Assembly: GCA_017631035.1 (NCBI GenBank)
Contig: JAGBUB010000030.1
Coordinates: 19,377 to 83,376, forward strand
Length of the DNA stretch: 64,000 nt
Reading direction: 5' to 3'
From: Alistipes sp.
GTDB taxonomy: Bacteria; Bacteroidota; Bacteroidia; Bacteroidales; Rikenellaceae
Within the stretch, counting starts at the first letter, position 1, and each line of letters starts with the position of its first letter. Both the position numbers and the translations under genes were made by a program. Shown here in pieces: positions 15,000 to 22,365 of this stretch. The notes under the pieces were generated by a model that made no database searches, was not told the origin of the DNA, and saw only the letters and a program-made list of their open reading frames with translations.

Positions 15000-16409
15000 A
15001 TGAAGAAAAATCTGTTTTTCGGATTGAAGCCACTCGCAGTGGTGGCATCAATCGTAATGTTTGTCGGTTGCGGCAATAAGTTGGAGAGTTATATTGCTTC
15101 GGGCGAGGAACTTAGTGTGGAGCAGGGAGTAAGCGTTGCTACGGGTGCTTCGTTCGAGAACTTCGTATTCAAGGGTCAGGCTCTTACACAGGAGGGCGCC
15201 GAGGCGGCTCTCTTGTTCCACTCTGATGGCGAGTCGGGCTATGAGATCACTATCCGCAACGGTGTGCAGGATGGCTCAATCAAGACCGGTAGCCTTCGCA
15301 GCGTGCGTAACCTCTATCGTTCATTGGCTCAGGATGGCGAGTGGTTCGACTTCGAGGTTGCCGTGCGTGGCAAGAATGTAGCCGTGAAGATCAACGGCGT
15401 CGATGTGGTATGCTACACCGAGCCTGCAGCTCCCTACCGTGAGGCTGCTCACTCTACGAAACTTATCGGCAAGGGTAAGGTTGTTGTTAAGGGCGTAAAT
15501 GGCAATGTAGCCTTCCGTAACCTGAGCGTTGAGGCTCTGGCTGCTGATGCTCGCAACGAGGCCGACACTATGCCTCCCATCGACGAGCAGACCGACCACA
15601 TCATCCGCTACCAGCAGAAGGATTTCCCCGTTATCGACTATCACGTACACCTGAAGGGTGGCCTAACAAAGGAGATGGCTCACGCTATGTCGATGAACTA
15701 CGGTATCAACTATGGTGTTGCTCCCAACGCAGGTGAGGGAGGTGTAGGCCGTATGTTGGCCGACGATGCCGAGGTACGCTCATACTTCGAGGAGGTGAAG
15801 AATCACCCCTTCTTGTTCGGTGTTCAGGGTGAGGGCCGCAAGTGGACTCAGACCTTCTCGCAGGAGGCTTTGGGTATCTTCGACTACCTCTTCACCGATG
15901 CTATGACCATCATCGATCACCAGAAGCGCAACGCTCGTATCTATCGTGCCGAGGAGGTTATTCGCGATGGCGTTACTATGGACCAGTATATGGAGCAGAT
16001 TGTTGACCAGACCGTTAAGATTCTCACCAACGAGCCTGCCGACATCTTCGCAAACGCTACCTACATCCCCGACGATATGAATGCCGACTACGACAAGTAT
16101 TGGACCCCTGAGCGCGTTGACCGCGTATTGGATGTTATGCAGCAGAACAACATCGCTCTCGAGATTAGCGCACGTTATAAGATTCCCAGCTTCGAGATTA
16201 TCAAGAAGGCAAAGGAGCGTGGCTTGAAGTTTACATTCGGTACAAACAACGTCGATGCCGACTTCGGTCGCTTGGAGTACTGCTTCGAGGCTGTCGAGAA
16301 GTGCGGTCTTACCGTTGAGGATATGTGGTTCCCCACAATGAGTGTTCGCCGTGAGCGTCCCGTGGTTATCTACAACCACTTCGATGCATCGGGTAAGCGC
16401 GTAAAGTAA
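15000..16409 (+). CDS. Lipoprotein with laminin-G-like and metal-dependent hydrolase domains
   Basis: A 469-residue surface or periplasmic lipoprotein: the signal ends FVGC with the lipidated Cys at residue 24. About residues 48-180 form a beta-rich module (ASFENFVFKGQALTQ, WFDFEVAVRGKNVAVKINGVDVVCY) like the DUF1080/3-keto-disaccharide hydrolase or LamG fold. From about 208 a second domain begins with FPVIDYHVHLKGG, the H-x-H metal site of PHP or amidohydrolase-like enzymes, and continues through MTIIDHQ and FTFGTNNVDADFGRLEYC. The substrate is unknown. Codon use (many GGT, GCT, CGT) suggests high expression compared with its neighbours. The exact hydrolase family is uncertain. Confidence 0.75.
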   Translation: MKKNLFFGLKPLAVVASIVMFVGCGNKLESYIASGEELSVEQGVSVATGASFENFVFKGQALTQEGAEAALLFHSDGESGYEITIRNGVQDGSIKTGSLRSVRNLYRSLAQDGEWFDFEVAVRGKNVAVKINGVDVVCYTEPAAPYREAAHSTKLIGKGKVVVKGVNGNVAFRNLSVEALAADARNEADTMPPIDEQTDHIIRYQQKDFPVIDYHVHLKGGLTKEMAHAMSMNYGINYGVAPNAGEGGVGRMLADDAEVRSYFEEVKNHPFLFGVQGEGRKWTQTFSQEALGIFDYLFTDAMTIIDHQKRNARIYRAEEVIRDGVTMDQYMEQIVDQTVKILTNEPADIFANATYIPDDMNADYDKYWTPERVDRVLDVMQQNNIALEISARYKIPSFEIIKKAKERGLKFTFGTNNVDADFGRLEYCFEAVEKCGLTVEDMWFPTMSVRRERPVVIYNHFDASGKRVK

Positions 16410-16415
16410 TTTCAT

Positions 16416-17003
16416 ATGACAGGTTACACCTTCGATTATCCGCTCTTCCTGTGGCTCAACTTCGACGGAGGTGCGGTGCTGGATAAGATAATGCTTGGCA
16501 TATCGACCCCTTCGGTGTGGGCGTGGCTCTACATCCTTATATTATATATGGTGTGGCGCTCCTACGGCTGGCGAGGTCTGCTCATATTCCTCGTTGCTGC
16601 GGCCGCAGCTATCGGCTTGGGCGATATGATTTCGGGTATCTTCAAGCACACGGGTCTGCTCAAAGGCCTGTGGGCCGAGTTCCCCGCACGCCTGCGTCCT
16701 ATGTACACCCCCGAGCTGGAGGGTCTGGTGAGCAACATCCTCAAGAAGGGTGGCCAGTATGGCACCGTGTCGGGCCACGCCGCCACCATAGCCGCTATGG
16801 CTACCATCGCCATCCCTACCATCGCCCGTCGCTGGTTTACGTGGATGATGATTGCGGTGGTGCTGCTGATTTGCTACTCGCGCATCTATCTGGCTTACCA
16901 CTTCCCCGTAGATATCGTGCTGGGATTGATTACCGGTGTGCTGTCGGGTGGTGCGATGACTCTTGTGTGTCGAGAGCTGATGCGCCGATGGTGTAAGAAG
17001 TAA
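16416..17003 (+). CDS. PAP2 family membrane phosphatase
   Basis: A 195-residue membrane phosphatase, about five membrane segments. The three active-site motifs of type 2 phosphatidic acid phosphatases are recognisable: LRPMYTP (motif 1 Arg-Pro), VSGHAATIAAMATI (motif 2, Ser-Gly-His) and SRIYLAYHFPVDIVLG (motif 3 with catalytic His and Asp). Members dephosphorylate lipids such as undecaprenyl or phosphatidylglycerol phosphate. Six bases separate it from the preceding lipoprotein, and a strong terminator follows, so it closes the long plus-strand gene run. Confidence 0.9.
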   Translation: MTGYTFDYPLFLWLNFDGGAVLDKIMLGISTPSVWAWLYILILYMVWRSYGWRGLLIFLVAAAAAIGLGDMISGIFKHTGLLKGLWAEFPARLRPMYTPELEGLVSNILKKGGQYGTVSGHAATIAAMATIAIPTIARRWFTWMMIAVVLLICYSRIYLAYHFPVDIVLGLITGVLSGGAMTLVCRELMRRWCKK

Positions 17004-17020
17004 ACATATGTTATAATCGA

Positions 17021-17055
17021 AAAAGAGGTCGCCAAAGGCGGCCTCTTTCTTTTTG
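17021..17055 (+). terminator. Terminator closing the 9.5-17 kb gene run
   Basis: Stem AAAGAGGTCGCC/GGCGGCCTCTTT (one T-G pair) with loop AAA, then TTCTTTTT. Confidence 0.88.
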
Positions 17056-17067
17056 TGGGCAAAAACA

Positions 17068-17099
17068 TTTGTCATTCTCACAGGAAAATTGTATATTTG
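17068..17099 (+). promoter_or_regulatory. Promoter of the CBM9-like/kinase operon
   Basis: TTTG at 17068-17071, 20-base spacer, TATATTTG at 17092-17099: an essentially ideal Bacteroidetes promoter. Only 8 bases separate the box from the annotated ATG at 17108, implying a leaderless or nearly leaderless mRNA unless translation starts at the in-frame ATG at 17129. Confidence 0.8.
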
Positions 17100-17107
17100 A
17101 TTATTGA

Positions 17108-17800
17108 ATGACTTTTACCCCGAAGGTTATGACCGATAACACCTATGGTGAGGGCAACGCTCCCCGCCACATTGAAGCTCTATTCATCCGCAACATCGAA
17201 TCGCTACGCAACGACGAGGTGCGCCTTGTTATGCGTGACCGTCTGGAGCCCTATCCCGTCGACTGCGTCAATTGGGAGGCCTACCCCTATGCTCCCCGTG
17301 TGAATGTGCGAGTAGCCCACTCCGATACGGCCCTGGCGCTTATGTTCGAGGTCGAGGAGGAGCACCTACGTGCTGTAACCACCACAAGCAATGGCCCTGT
17401 GTGGGAGGATAGCTGTGTGGAGTTTTTCGTCAAGAACCCCGCGGGTGAGGGTTACTTCAATTTCGAAATCAACTGCATAGGCACCGCCCTTGCGGCTCTG
17501 CGCCGTTCGCGCACCGATGCCGATCATTTCGATGAGGAGCGTATGGCGCGCGTGCGTCACTTCGGCTCGCTGCCCCACGAGCCTATCGACTCCGTGGGTG
17601 AGGGTCAGCGCTGGTGGATGGTCGAGATAATCCCCTTCTCGCTGCTGGGCGTGGAGAGCGCTCCGCAGAGCCTTCGATGTAACTTCTATAAGTGCGGCGA
17701 CGGCTGTCGCAAGCCCCACTTCCTGAGCTGGTCGCCCATCCCTACGGCCGAGCCCAACTTCCACTGCCCCGAATTTTTCGGTGTGGTCGATTTAGTATAA
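17108..17800 (+). CDS. CBM9-like carbohydrate-binding family protein
   Basis: A 230-residue protein with no signal peptide, so probably cytoplasmic. The body follows the family 9 carbohydrate-binding-like domain of Bacteroidetes: NWEAYPYAPRVNVRVAHSDT, the strand LALMFEVEEEHLRAV, VWEDSCVEFFVKNPAGEGYFNFEINCIG, WWMVEIIPFSLLG, and a C-terminal CGDGCRKPHFLSWSPI. VWEDSCVEFF matches the conserved ligand-site strand. Whether it binds or processes sugar is unknown. The promoter box ends 8 bases before the ATG; an in-frame ATG seven codons later would give a short leader instead. It precedes a sugar-kinase-like gene by 15 bases. Confidence 0.82.
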   Translation: MTFTPKVMTDNTYGEGNAPRHIEALFIRNIESLRNDEVRLVMRDRLEPYPVDCVNWEAYPYAPRVNVRVAHSDTALALMFEVEEEHLRAVTTTSNGPVWEDSCVEFFVKNPAGEGYFNFEINCIGTALAALRRSRTDADHFDEERMARVRHFGSLPHEPIDSVGEGQRWWMVEIIPFSLLGVESAPQSLRCNFYKCGDGCRKPHFLSWSPIPTAEPNFHCPEFFGVVDLV

Positions 17801-17815
17801 TCAGAAACATAAGAT

Positions 17816-18892
17816 ATGACACAGGAAAAACTTCTTAACATTGCCTCGCAGTTTGCTCTTGAGGGCGAGATAGCCTCTATCGATGCTCTGGGCGAGGGTT
17901 TTATCAACGACACCTTTGTCGTTACCACCGTGGGTGAGGCCCCCAACTACATCCTCCAGCGCAAGAACCACATCGTCTTCCCCGATGTGCCGGGTATGAT
18001 GGATAACATCAAGGCCGTGACCGAACACATCAAGGTCAAGGTGGCCGACCCTATGCGCGAGACCCTCACCGTCATTCCTGCCAAGGATGGCAAGTTGTAT
18101 GTTACCGAGGGCGAGAAATATTGGGCCGTATGCCTCTTTATCCCCGACACGGCAACCTACGACCGTGCCGACTCAACCTCTCTGGCCTATCAGGGTGGTG
18201 TGGGCATTGGTCGCTTCCAGTCGCTGCTCTCCGACTTCGACAAGCCCCTTAACGAGACCATCAAGGGTTTTCACAACATACGCTGGCGCTTTGAGCAGTG
18301 GGATGCAACCATCGCAGCCGACCCCGTGGGTCGTGTGAAGGATCTGCAGACCGAGATAGAGTGGGTCGAGAGCCGTCGCGATGAGATGCTCGCGTTCTGG
18401 TCGAAGGTGGAGTCGGGAGAGATTCCCACTCACGTAACGCACAACGACACCAAGATCAGCAATATCCTCTTCGATAAGCCCACGGGCAACGTTCTCTGCG
18501 CTATCGACCTCGATACGGTTATGAGCTCAACGTCACTCAACGACTTTGGCGACGCCATCCGTTCTTATACCAACACCGGCGCCGAGGACGACAAGTGCCT
18601 GGATAATGTGGAGATGAGCATCGATATGTTCCGTGCCTATGCCGAGGGTTACCTCTCGGAGCAGCGTGCCACAATGTGCCAGAGCGAGAAGGATTGGCTC
18701 GCTTTCTCGGGTCGTTACATTACATTCGAGCAGGTGCTACGCTTCTTGATGGACTACATCGACGGCGACAAGTACTACAAGATTGCCTACCCCGAGCACA
18801 ACCTCGTGCGTACTCACGCGCAGTATAAGCTCTTGCAGAGTATGGAGCGACAGTATGATGAGATGTGTGCTATTGTGAAGGAGTTAGCATAG
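17816..18892 (+). CDS. Phosphotransferase family protein, N-acetylhexosamine kinase-like
   Basis: A 358-residue kinase of the aminoglycoside phosphotransferase/choline kinase fold. The catalytic loop is HNDTKISNILFD (about residue 209) and the metal-binding Asp follows in CAIDLDTV (about 230). The N-lobe has GEGFINDTFVV as the nucleotide loop and YILQRKNHIVF with the conserved Lys. The overall pattern, with QRxNxxxF and HNDTKxxNxLFD, is that of NahK-type N-acetylhexosamine 1-kinases, which feed sugars into UDP-sugar pools. Substrate identity is inferred. It is co-transcribed with the CBM9-like gene and directly followed by a palindromic repeat. Confidence 0.83.
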   Translation: MTQEKLLNIASQFALEGEIASIDALGEGFINDTFVVTTVGEAPNYILQRKNHIVFPDVPGMMDNIKAVTEHIKVKVADPMRETLTVIPAKDGKLYVTEGEKYWAVCLFIPDTATYDRADSTSLAYQGGVGIGRFQSLLSDFDKPLNETIKGFHNIRWRFEQWDATIAADPVGRVKDLQTEIEWVESRRDEMLAFWSKVESGEIPTHVTHNDTKISNILFDKPTGNVLCAIDLDTVMSSTSLNDFGDAIRSYTNTGAEDDKCLDNVEMSIDMFRAYAEGYLSEQRATMCQSEKDWLAFSGRYITFEQVLRFLMDYIDGDKYYKIAYPEHNLVRTHAQYKLLQSMERQYDEMCAIVKELA

Positions 18893-18901
18893 CTACGAAT
18901 A

Positions 18902-19083
18902 GCCTAATAAGGTGTTTTCTGCGTTAAGTTCCTTTTGGTTGCTACGCTCGGCAAAGTGTGCAAGCACCCTCTGCCCTTGCTTAAACGCAACCTTACGCTT
19001 GCCCTCGCAATCCTCTTTTACGCATAGTAAACTGCGGTTTCTCGGGCTGCGCAAGCCTTGAAAACCCTCTTATTATACAATTC
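18902..19083 (+). repeat. R1 palindromic intergenic repeat, copy 1 (182 bp)
   Basis: Begins GCCTAATAAGG nine bases after the kinase stop and ends CTTATTATACAATTC; the ends are inverted relative to each other. By eye it differs from the copy at 30266-30447 by nine substitutions and two single-base indels. The core (about 18990-19065) is an imperfect palindrome centred on TTTACG...AGTAAA; the left arm carries an additional hairpin, TGCGTTAAG...CTTAAACGCA. Confidence 0.88.
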
Positions 19084-19092
19084 GTATGGTTA

Positions 19093-19132
19093 TATGAATA
19101 CAAAAAAGGGTGCCCAAAATGTTGGACACCCT
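19093..19132 (+). terminator. Terminator-like hairpin with left 17-base direct repeat
   Basis: Starts with TATGAATACAAAAAAGG (19093-19109), repeated exactly at 20154-20170. The hairpin is GGGTGcCCAA/TTGGaCACCC with loop AATG; the downstream tail (TAATTTATAATT) is weak for a terminator. It probably ends the CBM9/kinase transcript and marks the left edge of the AT-rich CoiA-like segment. Confidence 0.6.
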
Positions 19133-19175
19133 AATTTATAATTAGTCATTGTCATAAATTGTCATAACGGTAGAT

Positions 19176-19183
19176 TATTTTTG
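19176..19183 (+). promoter_or_regulatory. -7 box of the CoiA-like gene
   Basis: TATTTTTG, 15 bases before the ATG at 19199. A direct repeat TTGTCATAA (19149-19157 and 19159-19167, last base of the second AAC) lies just upstream and could be an operator or part of a poorly spaced -33 element. Confidence 0.45.
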
Positions 19184-19198
19184 TGCAAAAAGAAAGAT

Positions 19199-20152
19199 AT
19201 GAAGGATCTCCTATATACATACGCACACGATAGTGATGGCAATTTGGTACACATAGATGATGCACAGGATGGACAGAGATATTTCTGTCCTGAATATGGT
19301 TATGAACTTGAAATAAATAATAGCCATATTCCAGAGGGACATAAAAATCATAAAAGAAGGCATTTTGCGAAAAAGAGTAATATAAATAGTGATTGTTCGG
19401 AGTCTTTATTGCATAAATTATTCAAAGAAAGATGTTCAGAATATCTTCGTAATAAAATCTCTGCTGACGCAAGTGTGCCTTTTGAGTGGAAGTGTGAAAA
19501 ATGCGGAGATGTACACAAGGGTAATATGCTCAAAAAGGCAGTAAGAGTCGAGACAGAATTGAATTTGAGAGTATGTCAGCCCGACATTGCTTTGCTTGAT
19601 AAAGATGGTAAAGTTGTGATAGTCATTGAGGTGGTTGCCTATCATCCCCCAGAGGATTCTGTGTTGAAATATTATGAAGAGAACAAAATTGTCTGTTTGC
19701 AGATTAAAGTTAAGGAAGATGAAGATTGTGATAATATAGAAGAAAAATTATTCCACCCCCTAAGAGTGAGTTATTTATGCCCCATCAGGTGTGAGAAATG
19801 TGGAGGAAAAAGAAGCCGCTCTAAATTAGTAATTATTGCTGGTGTATGTCCTCGGTGCGGGCAAAAGATAAAATTGGCAATGATAAAGTCTAATTGGACT
19901 TTATTCCCAAGAGATTTTAATGCGGAAGAGATAAGGCTTGCTCAATCATTTGGGGTAACTATACGAAAACAATATGACAATAAGATGAATATGTATTACC
20001 TCGCAAATACTTGTGGGCAATGCAATGGATTTGTCAGTGATCTTGATATGGCACTGTTGTATTGGCCACAAGAAAATGAAGTAGATTTAGGGTTTAAATG
20101 TACGCTTTGTATTAGAAATATGAGGAAGAAATATTTTAGAGAAAATAGTTAA
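19199..20152 (+). CDS. CoiA-like nuclease-fold protein, AT-rich
   Basis: A 317-residue protein resembling CoiA competence proteins. N-terminal part: YTYAHDSDGNLVHIDDAQDG, YFCPEYGYELE and KRRHFAKKS, as in CoiA, although the second Cys of the usual CPxCG knuckle is Tyr here. A PD-(D/E)xK nuclease core follows: QPDIALLDKDGKVVIVIEVV with Asp129 and Glu144. Further metal-binding Cys pairs are CEKCG (99-102), CEKCGGK and CPRCG (about 207-227), and CGQCN with CTLC near the end. The gene is strikingly AT-rich (AAA, ATA, AGA, TTA codons) beside its GC-rich neighbours and sits between 17-base direct repeats, pointing to acquisition. I chose the ATG at 19199; an earlier TTG lies inside the promoter box. 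Function in DNA uptake or defence is not established. Confidence 0.78.
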   Translation: MKDLLYTYAHDSDGNLVHIDDAQDGQRYFCPEYGYELEINNSHIPEGHKNHKRRHFAKKSNINSDCSESLLHKLFKERCSEYLRNKISADASVPFEWKCEKCGDVHKGNMLKKAVRVETELNLRVCQPDIALLDKDGKVVIVIEVVAYHPPEDSVLKYYEENKIVCLQIKVKEDEDCDNIEEKLFHPLRVSYLCPIRCEKCGGKRSRSKLVIIAGVCPRCGQKIKLAMIKSNWTLFPRDFNAEEIRLAQSFGVTIRKQYDNKMNMYYLANTCGQCNGFVSDLDMALLYWPQENEVDLGFKCTLCIRNMRKKYFRENS

Positions 20153-20153
20153 A

Positions 20154-20194
20154 TATGAATACAAAAAAGGTGTCCACGTCGGGACACCTTTTTT
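20154..20194. terminator. Bidirectional terminator with right 17-base direct repeat
   Basis: TATGAATACAAAAAAGG (20154-20170) is the second direct-repeat copy. The hairpin GGTGTCC/GGACACC has six A before and six T after it, so it can stop both the CoiA-like transcript and the convergent pth transcript. Confidence 0.85.
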
Positions 20195-20212
20195 ATTGTC
20201 AAGAGTCGAGCT

Positions 20213-20776
20213 CTACTTCTTGTTGAACGTATTCATAGTCAGGTCGGCACCCACGCACACGAACGACAGAATAGCATCGCAGAAGACCTTCAGCCTATCG
20301 GGCATAGCCTTGCGCTCCTCGTCGCTCCACTCGCCCAGAACATAATCCACCTGATGGCCTTTGGGGAAGTCGCCACCCACGCCGAAGCGCATACGGGCGT
20401 AATCCTCGCGACCGAGCAGTTCCGAAATGTTCTTAAGTCCGTTGTGACCACCTGCACTGCCCTTCTTACGCATACGCAACTGACCAAACGGCAGCGCTAT
20501 ATCGTCCGATATCACAAGCACCTTCTCGATGGGAATCTTCTCTTGCTCCATCCAGTAACGAACGGCCTTGCCCGAGAGATTCATATATGTCGAGGGCTTG
20601 AGCAGCAGCACCTGACGTCCCTTATGGCGCACGGTGGCCGTTGAGCCATAGCGACCTGCCATAAAAGAGACGTTGGATGCCTCAGCTAAGGCATCCAACA
20701 CTCTGAATCCTATGTTGTGACGGGTGTCGGTGTACTCGGCACCGATGTTACCCAATCCTACAACAAGATATTTCAT
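20213..20776 (-). CDS. pth: Peptidyl-tRNA hydrolase
   Basis: A 187-residue cytoplasmic enzyme that frees tRNA from prematurely released peptidyl-tRNA. Signature motifs: [21 protein letters not shown] (catalytic His of the HN pair at about residue 20), [45 protein letters not shown] and [21 protein letters not shown]. Length and motifs are normal for bacterial Pth. It follows rplY by 12 bases in the same operon, a pairing that is widespread in bacteria. Confidence 0.97.
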   Translation of the reverse strand: MKYLVVGLGNIGAEYTDTRHNIGFRVLDALAEASNVSFMAGRYGSTATVRHKGRQVLLLKPSTYMNLSGKAVRYWMEQEKIPIEKVLVISDDIALPFGQLRMRKKGSAGGHNGLKNISELLGREDYARMRFGVGGDFPKGHQVDYVLGEWSDEERKAMPDRLKVFCDAILSFVCVGADLTMNTFNKK

Positions 20777-20788
20777 CTTCGCGGCTTA

Positions 20789-21361
20789 TTACTTCTGCTG
20801 CTGCTGAGCGGCACGAGTTGCACGAGTTACGCGAACGGCGCAAACGGCAGTCGTAGCGGGAGTAACAAACTGAAGGTTCTCGAACTGAAGGTCACCAACG
20901 AAGATAGTCTGACCTACGTTCAAAGGAGTTACGTCAACAACGATCTCATCGGGCAAGTTTGCCTCGAGAGCCTTAACTGTGAGCTTACGAGCAGCCTGAG
21001 CCAACTTACCACCAACCTTAACACCGGCAGCGTTACCAGTGAGGCGTACGGGGATAGCGATAGCAACGGGCTTACCCTCCTGAACACGGTAGAAGTCGAT
21101 GTGGAGGATCTGCTCACGTACGGGGTGGAACTGAACCTCACGCATTACAGCCTTCTCAATCTTACCGTCGATGTTGAGCTCAACGATGTAAGAGTTGGGA
21201 GTGTAGATCAAAGGCTTAACAGCCTTAGTGTCAACGGTGAAAGCGATCTCCTGACCACCACCATACAAGATGCAAGGGATCTGACCCTCACGACGGCTAG
21301 CCTTAGCGGCCTTCTTACCGAAATCGGCACGCGCAGCGGCCTGAATCTGAAGTGTTTGCAT
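20789..21361 (-). CDS. rplY: 50S ribosomal protein L25, CTC form
   Basis: A 190-residue L25/Ctc protein that binds 5S rRNA. The N-terminal L25 domain (about 1-90) begins with a Bacteroidetes-like MQTLQIQAAARADFGKKAAKASRREGQIPCILYGG; the C-terminal TL5/Ctc beta domain covers about 95-180 (HIDFYRVQEGKPVAIAIPVRLTGNAAGVKVGG). The tail RATRAAQQQQK is basic and Gln-rich. Codon use is strongly biased, as expected for a ribosomal protein. A near-ideal promoter lies about 90 bases upstream, and pth follows. Confidence 0.95.
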   Translation of the reverse strand: MQTLQIQAAARADFGKKAAKASRREGQIPCILYGGGQEIAFTVDTKAVKPLIYTPNSYIVELNIDGKIEKAVMREVQFHPVREQILHIDFYRVQEGKPVAIAIPVRLTGNAAGVKVGGKLAQAARKLTVKALEANLPDEIVVDVTPLNVGQTIFVGDLQFENLQFVTPATTAVCAVRVTRATRAAQQQQK

Positions 21362-21451
21362 AGTTTTTTGTAAAAATTAAAGTTATTACCTACGGCATTA
21401 CTCAACCTATCGCCTTGCGGGCTATAGATCCCATTATGCCTGAATCGGGTG

Positions 21452-21482
21452 CAAAGATAGTATTTCGATTGTGAAATACAAA
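21452..21482 (-). promoter_or_regulatory. Promoter of rplY-pth
   Basis: Minus strand: TTTG at 21482-21479, spacer 19, TATCTTTG at 21459-21452. The leader of about 85 bases could hold regulation, but I see no clear structure in it. Confidence 0.8.
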
Positions 21483-21522
21483 ATTTTTTCCGCTGTTTAT
21501 CAGCATTTTGCCTGCGTTGAGC

Positions 21523-21557
21523 AAAAAAATGAGGGTGACCAGACCTTGGCCACCCTC
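21523..21557 (-). terminator. Terminator of the outer-membrane barrel gene
   Basis: Minus-strand stem GAGGGTGgCCA/TGGtCACCCTC with one internal mismatch, followed by ATTTTTTT. Confidence 0.8.
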
Positions 21558-21603
21558 TTCTTGTGCGACAAATTGTCGCTTTTTGTATGCAAATGCGTTC
21601 TTG

Positions 21604-22269
21604 TTAGAACAGTGTCAGATTGACTCCCACCATAATGCCGTGCAGAAACTGCTTGTAGTCGACGCTCTCGTCGGGCAGATAGTAACTACCCGTCTGGTTG
21701 ATTGTCGGACGCACGATTGTGAAACGATAACCGGCCTGAAGGTCCAGACGCATTGACTTCAAAATCAGCACGCGGATACCTCCTCCCACAAGACCCGATG
21801 CGCCGATACGCTTGTAGTCGCCCTTGAAGTAGAGCTGCGGACCCACCTCGGCAACACTAAACCAGCGATGACGACGTGCCGCAACGGCGGGGCCGTAGTA
21901 GTAGCGGAACGTACCGTGTATGGGCATCGATCTAAGGCCGTTGGCATAGTTGAAACCTGCCGATATACCTGTGGTGATATGGCTGCCAATCTTGTAGCCA
22001 AGGCCCATATCAACAGTCACGCCGTGCAGGTCGGTCTCCTGGTCGTAGCGTACCACATCGTTCAAATCCTTGTAGTTAATGCGGTTCTGCATACCGAGCG
22101 TCAAATCGTATGAGGCACCCACCGTAAGGGTCCACTTGCGGTCCTGCTTGTGCATATCTGCCTCCGATACGATGCGCTCGCGCTTGTATTTGGGTATGTA
22201 GTAACGCTGTGCCTGCGCTGTTGTGTAGCACACCGCCATCAATACCACGAGCATCAAAAACTTCTTCAT
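21604..22269 (-). CDS. Outer-membrane beta-barrel protein
   Basis: A 221-residue protein with a cleavable signal (residues 1-20, ending TTAQA-Q) and a C-terminal Phe (VGVNLTLF), the usual outer-membrane barrel signature. Amphipathic strands repeat through the sequence: KWTLTVGASYDLTLGM, LHGVTVDMGLGYKIG, ITTGISAGFNYA, GTFRYYYGPAVA, SVAEVGPQLYF, RLDLQAGYRFTIV. About eight strands are likely, as in small porin-family or OmpW-like barrels. Function is unknown. Its upstream leader has a GAGGCT hairpin (22285-22301), and another hairpin (22322-22337) lies past the galE stop without a T-run. Confidence 0.75.
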   Translation of the reverse strand: MKKFLMLVVLMAVCYTTAQAQRYYIPKYKRERIVSEADMHKQDRKWTLTVGASYDLTLGMQNRINYKDLNDVVRYDQETDLHGVTVDMGLGYKIGSHITTGISAGFNYANGLRSMPIHGTFRYYYGPAVAARRHRWFSVAEVGPQLYFKGDYKRIGASGLVGGGIRVLILKSMRLDLQAGYRFTIVRPTINQTGSYYLPDESVDYKQFLHGIMVGVNLTLF

Positions 22270-22365
22270 CTGCTTTCTCTTTATAGCCTCACGCCGAGGC
22301 TCTTAAAATGCTTATTTATCGGCCGCATCATTGCGGCACTACTCTTAACGTAACTCCGTGCTGGT

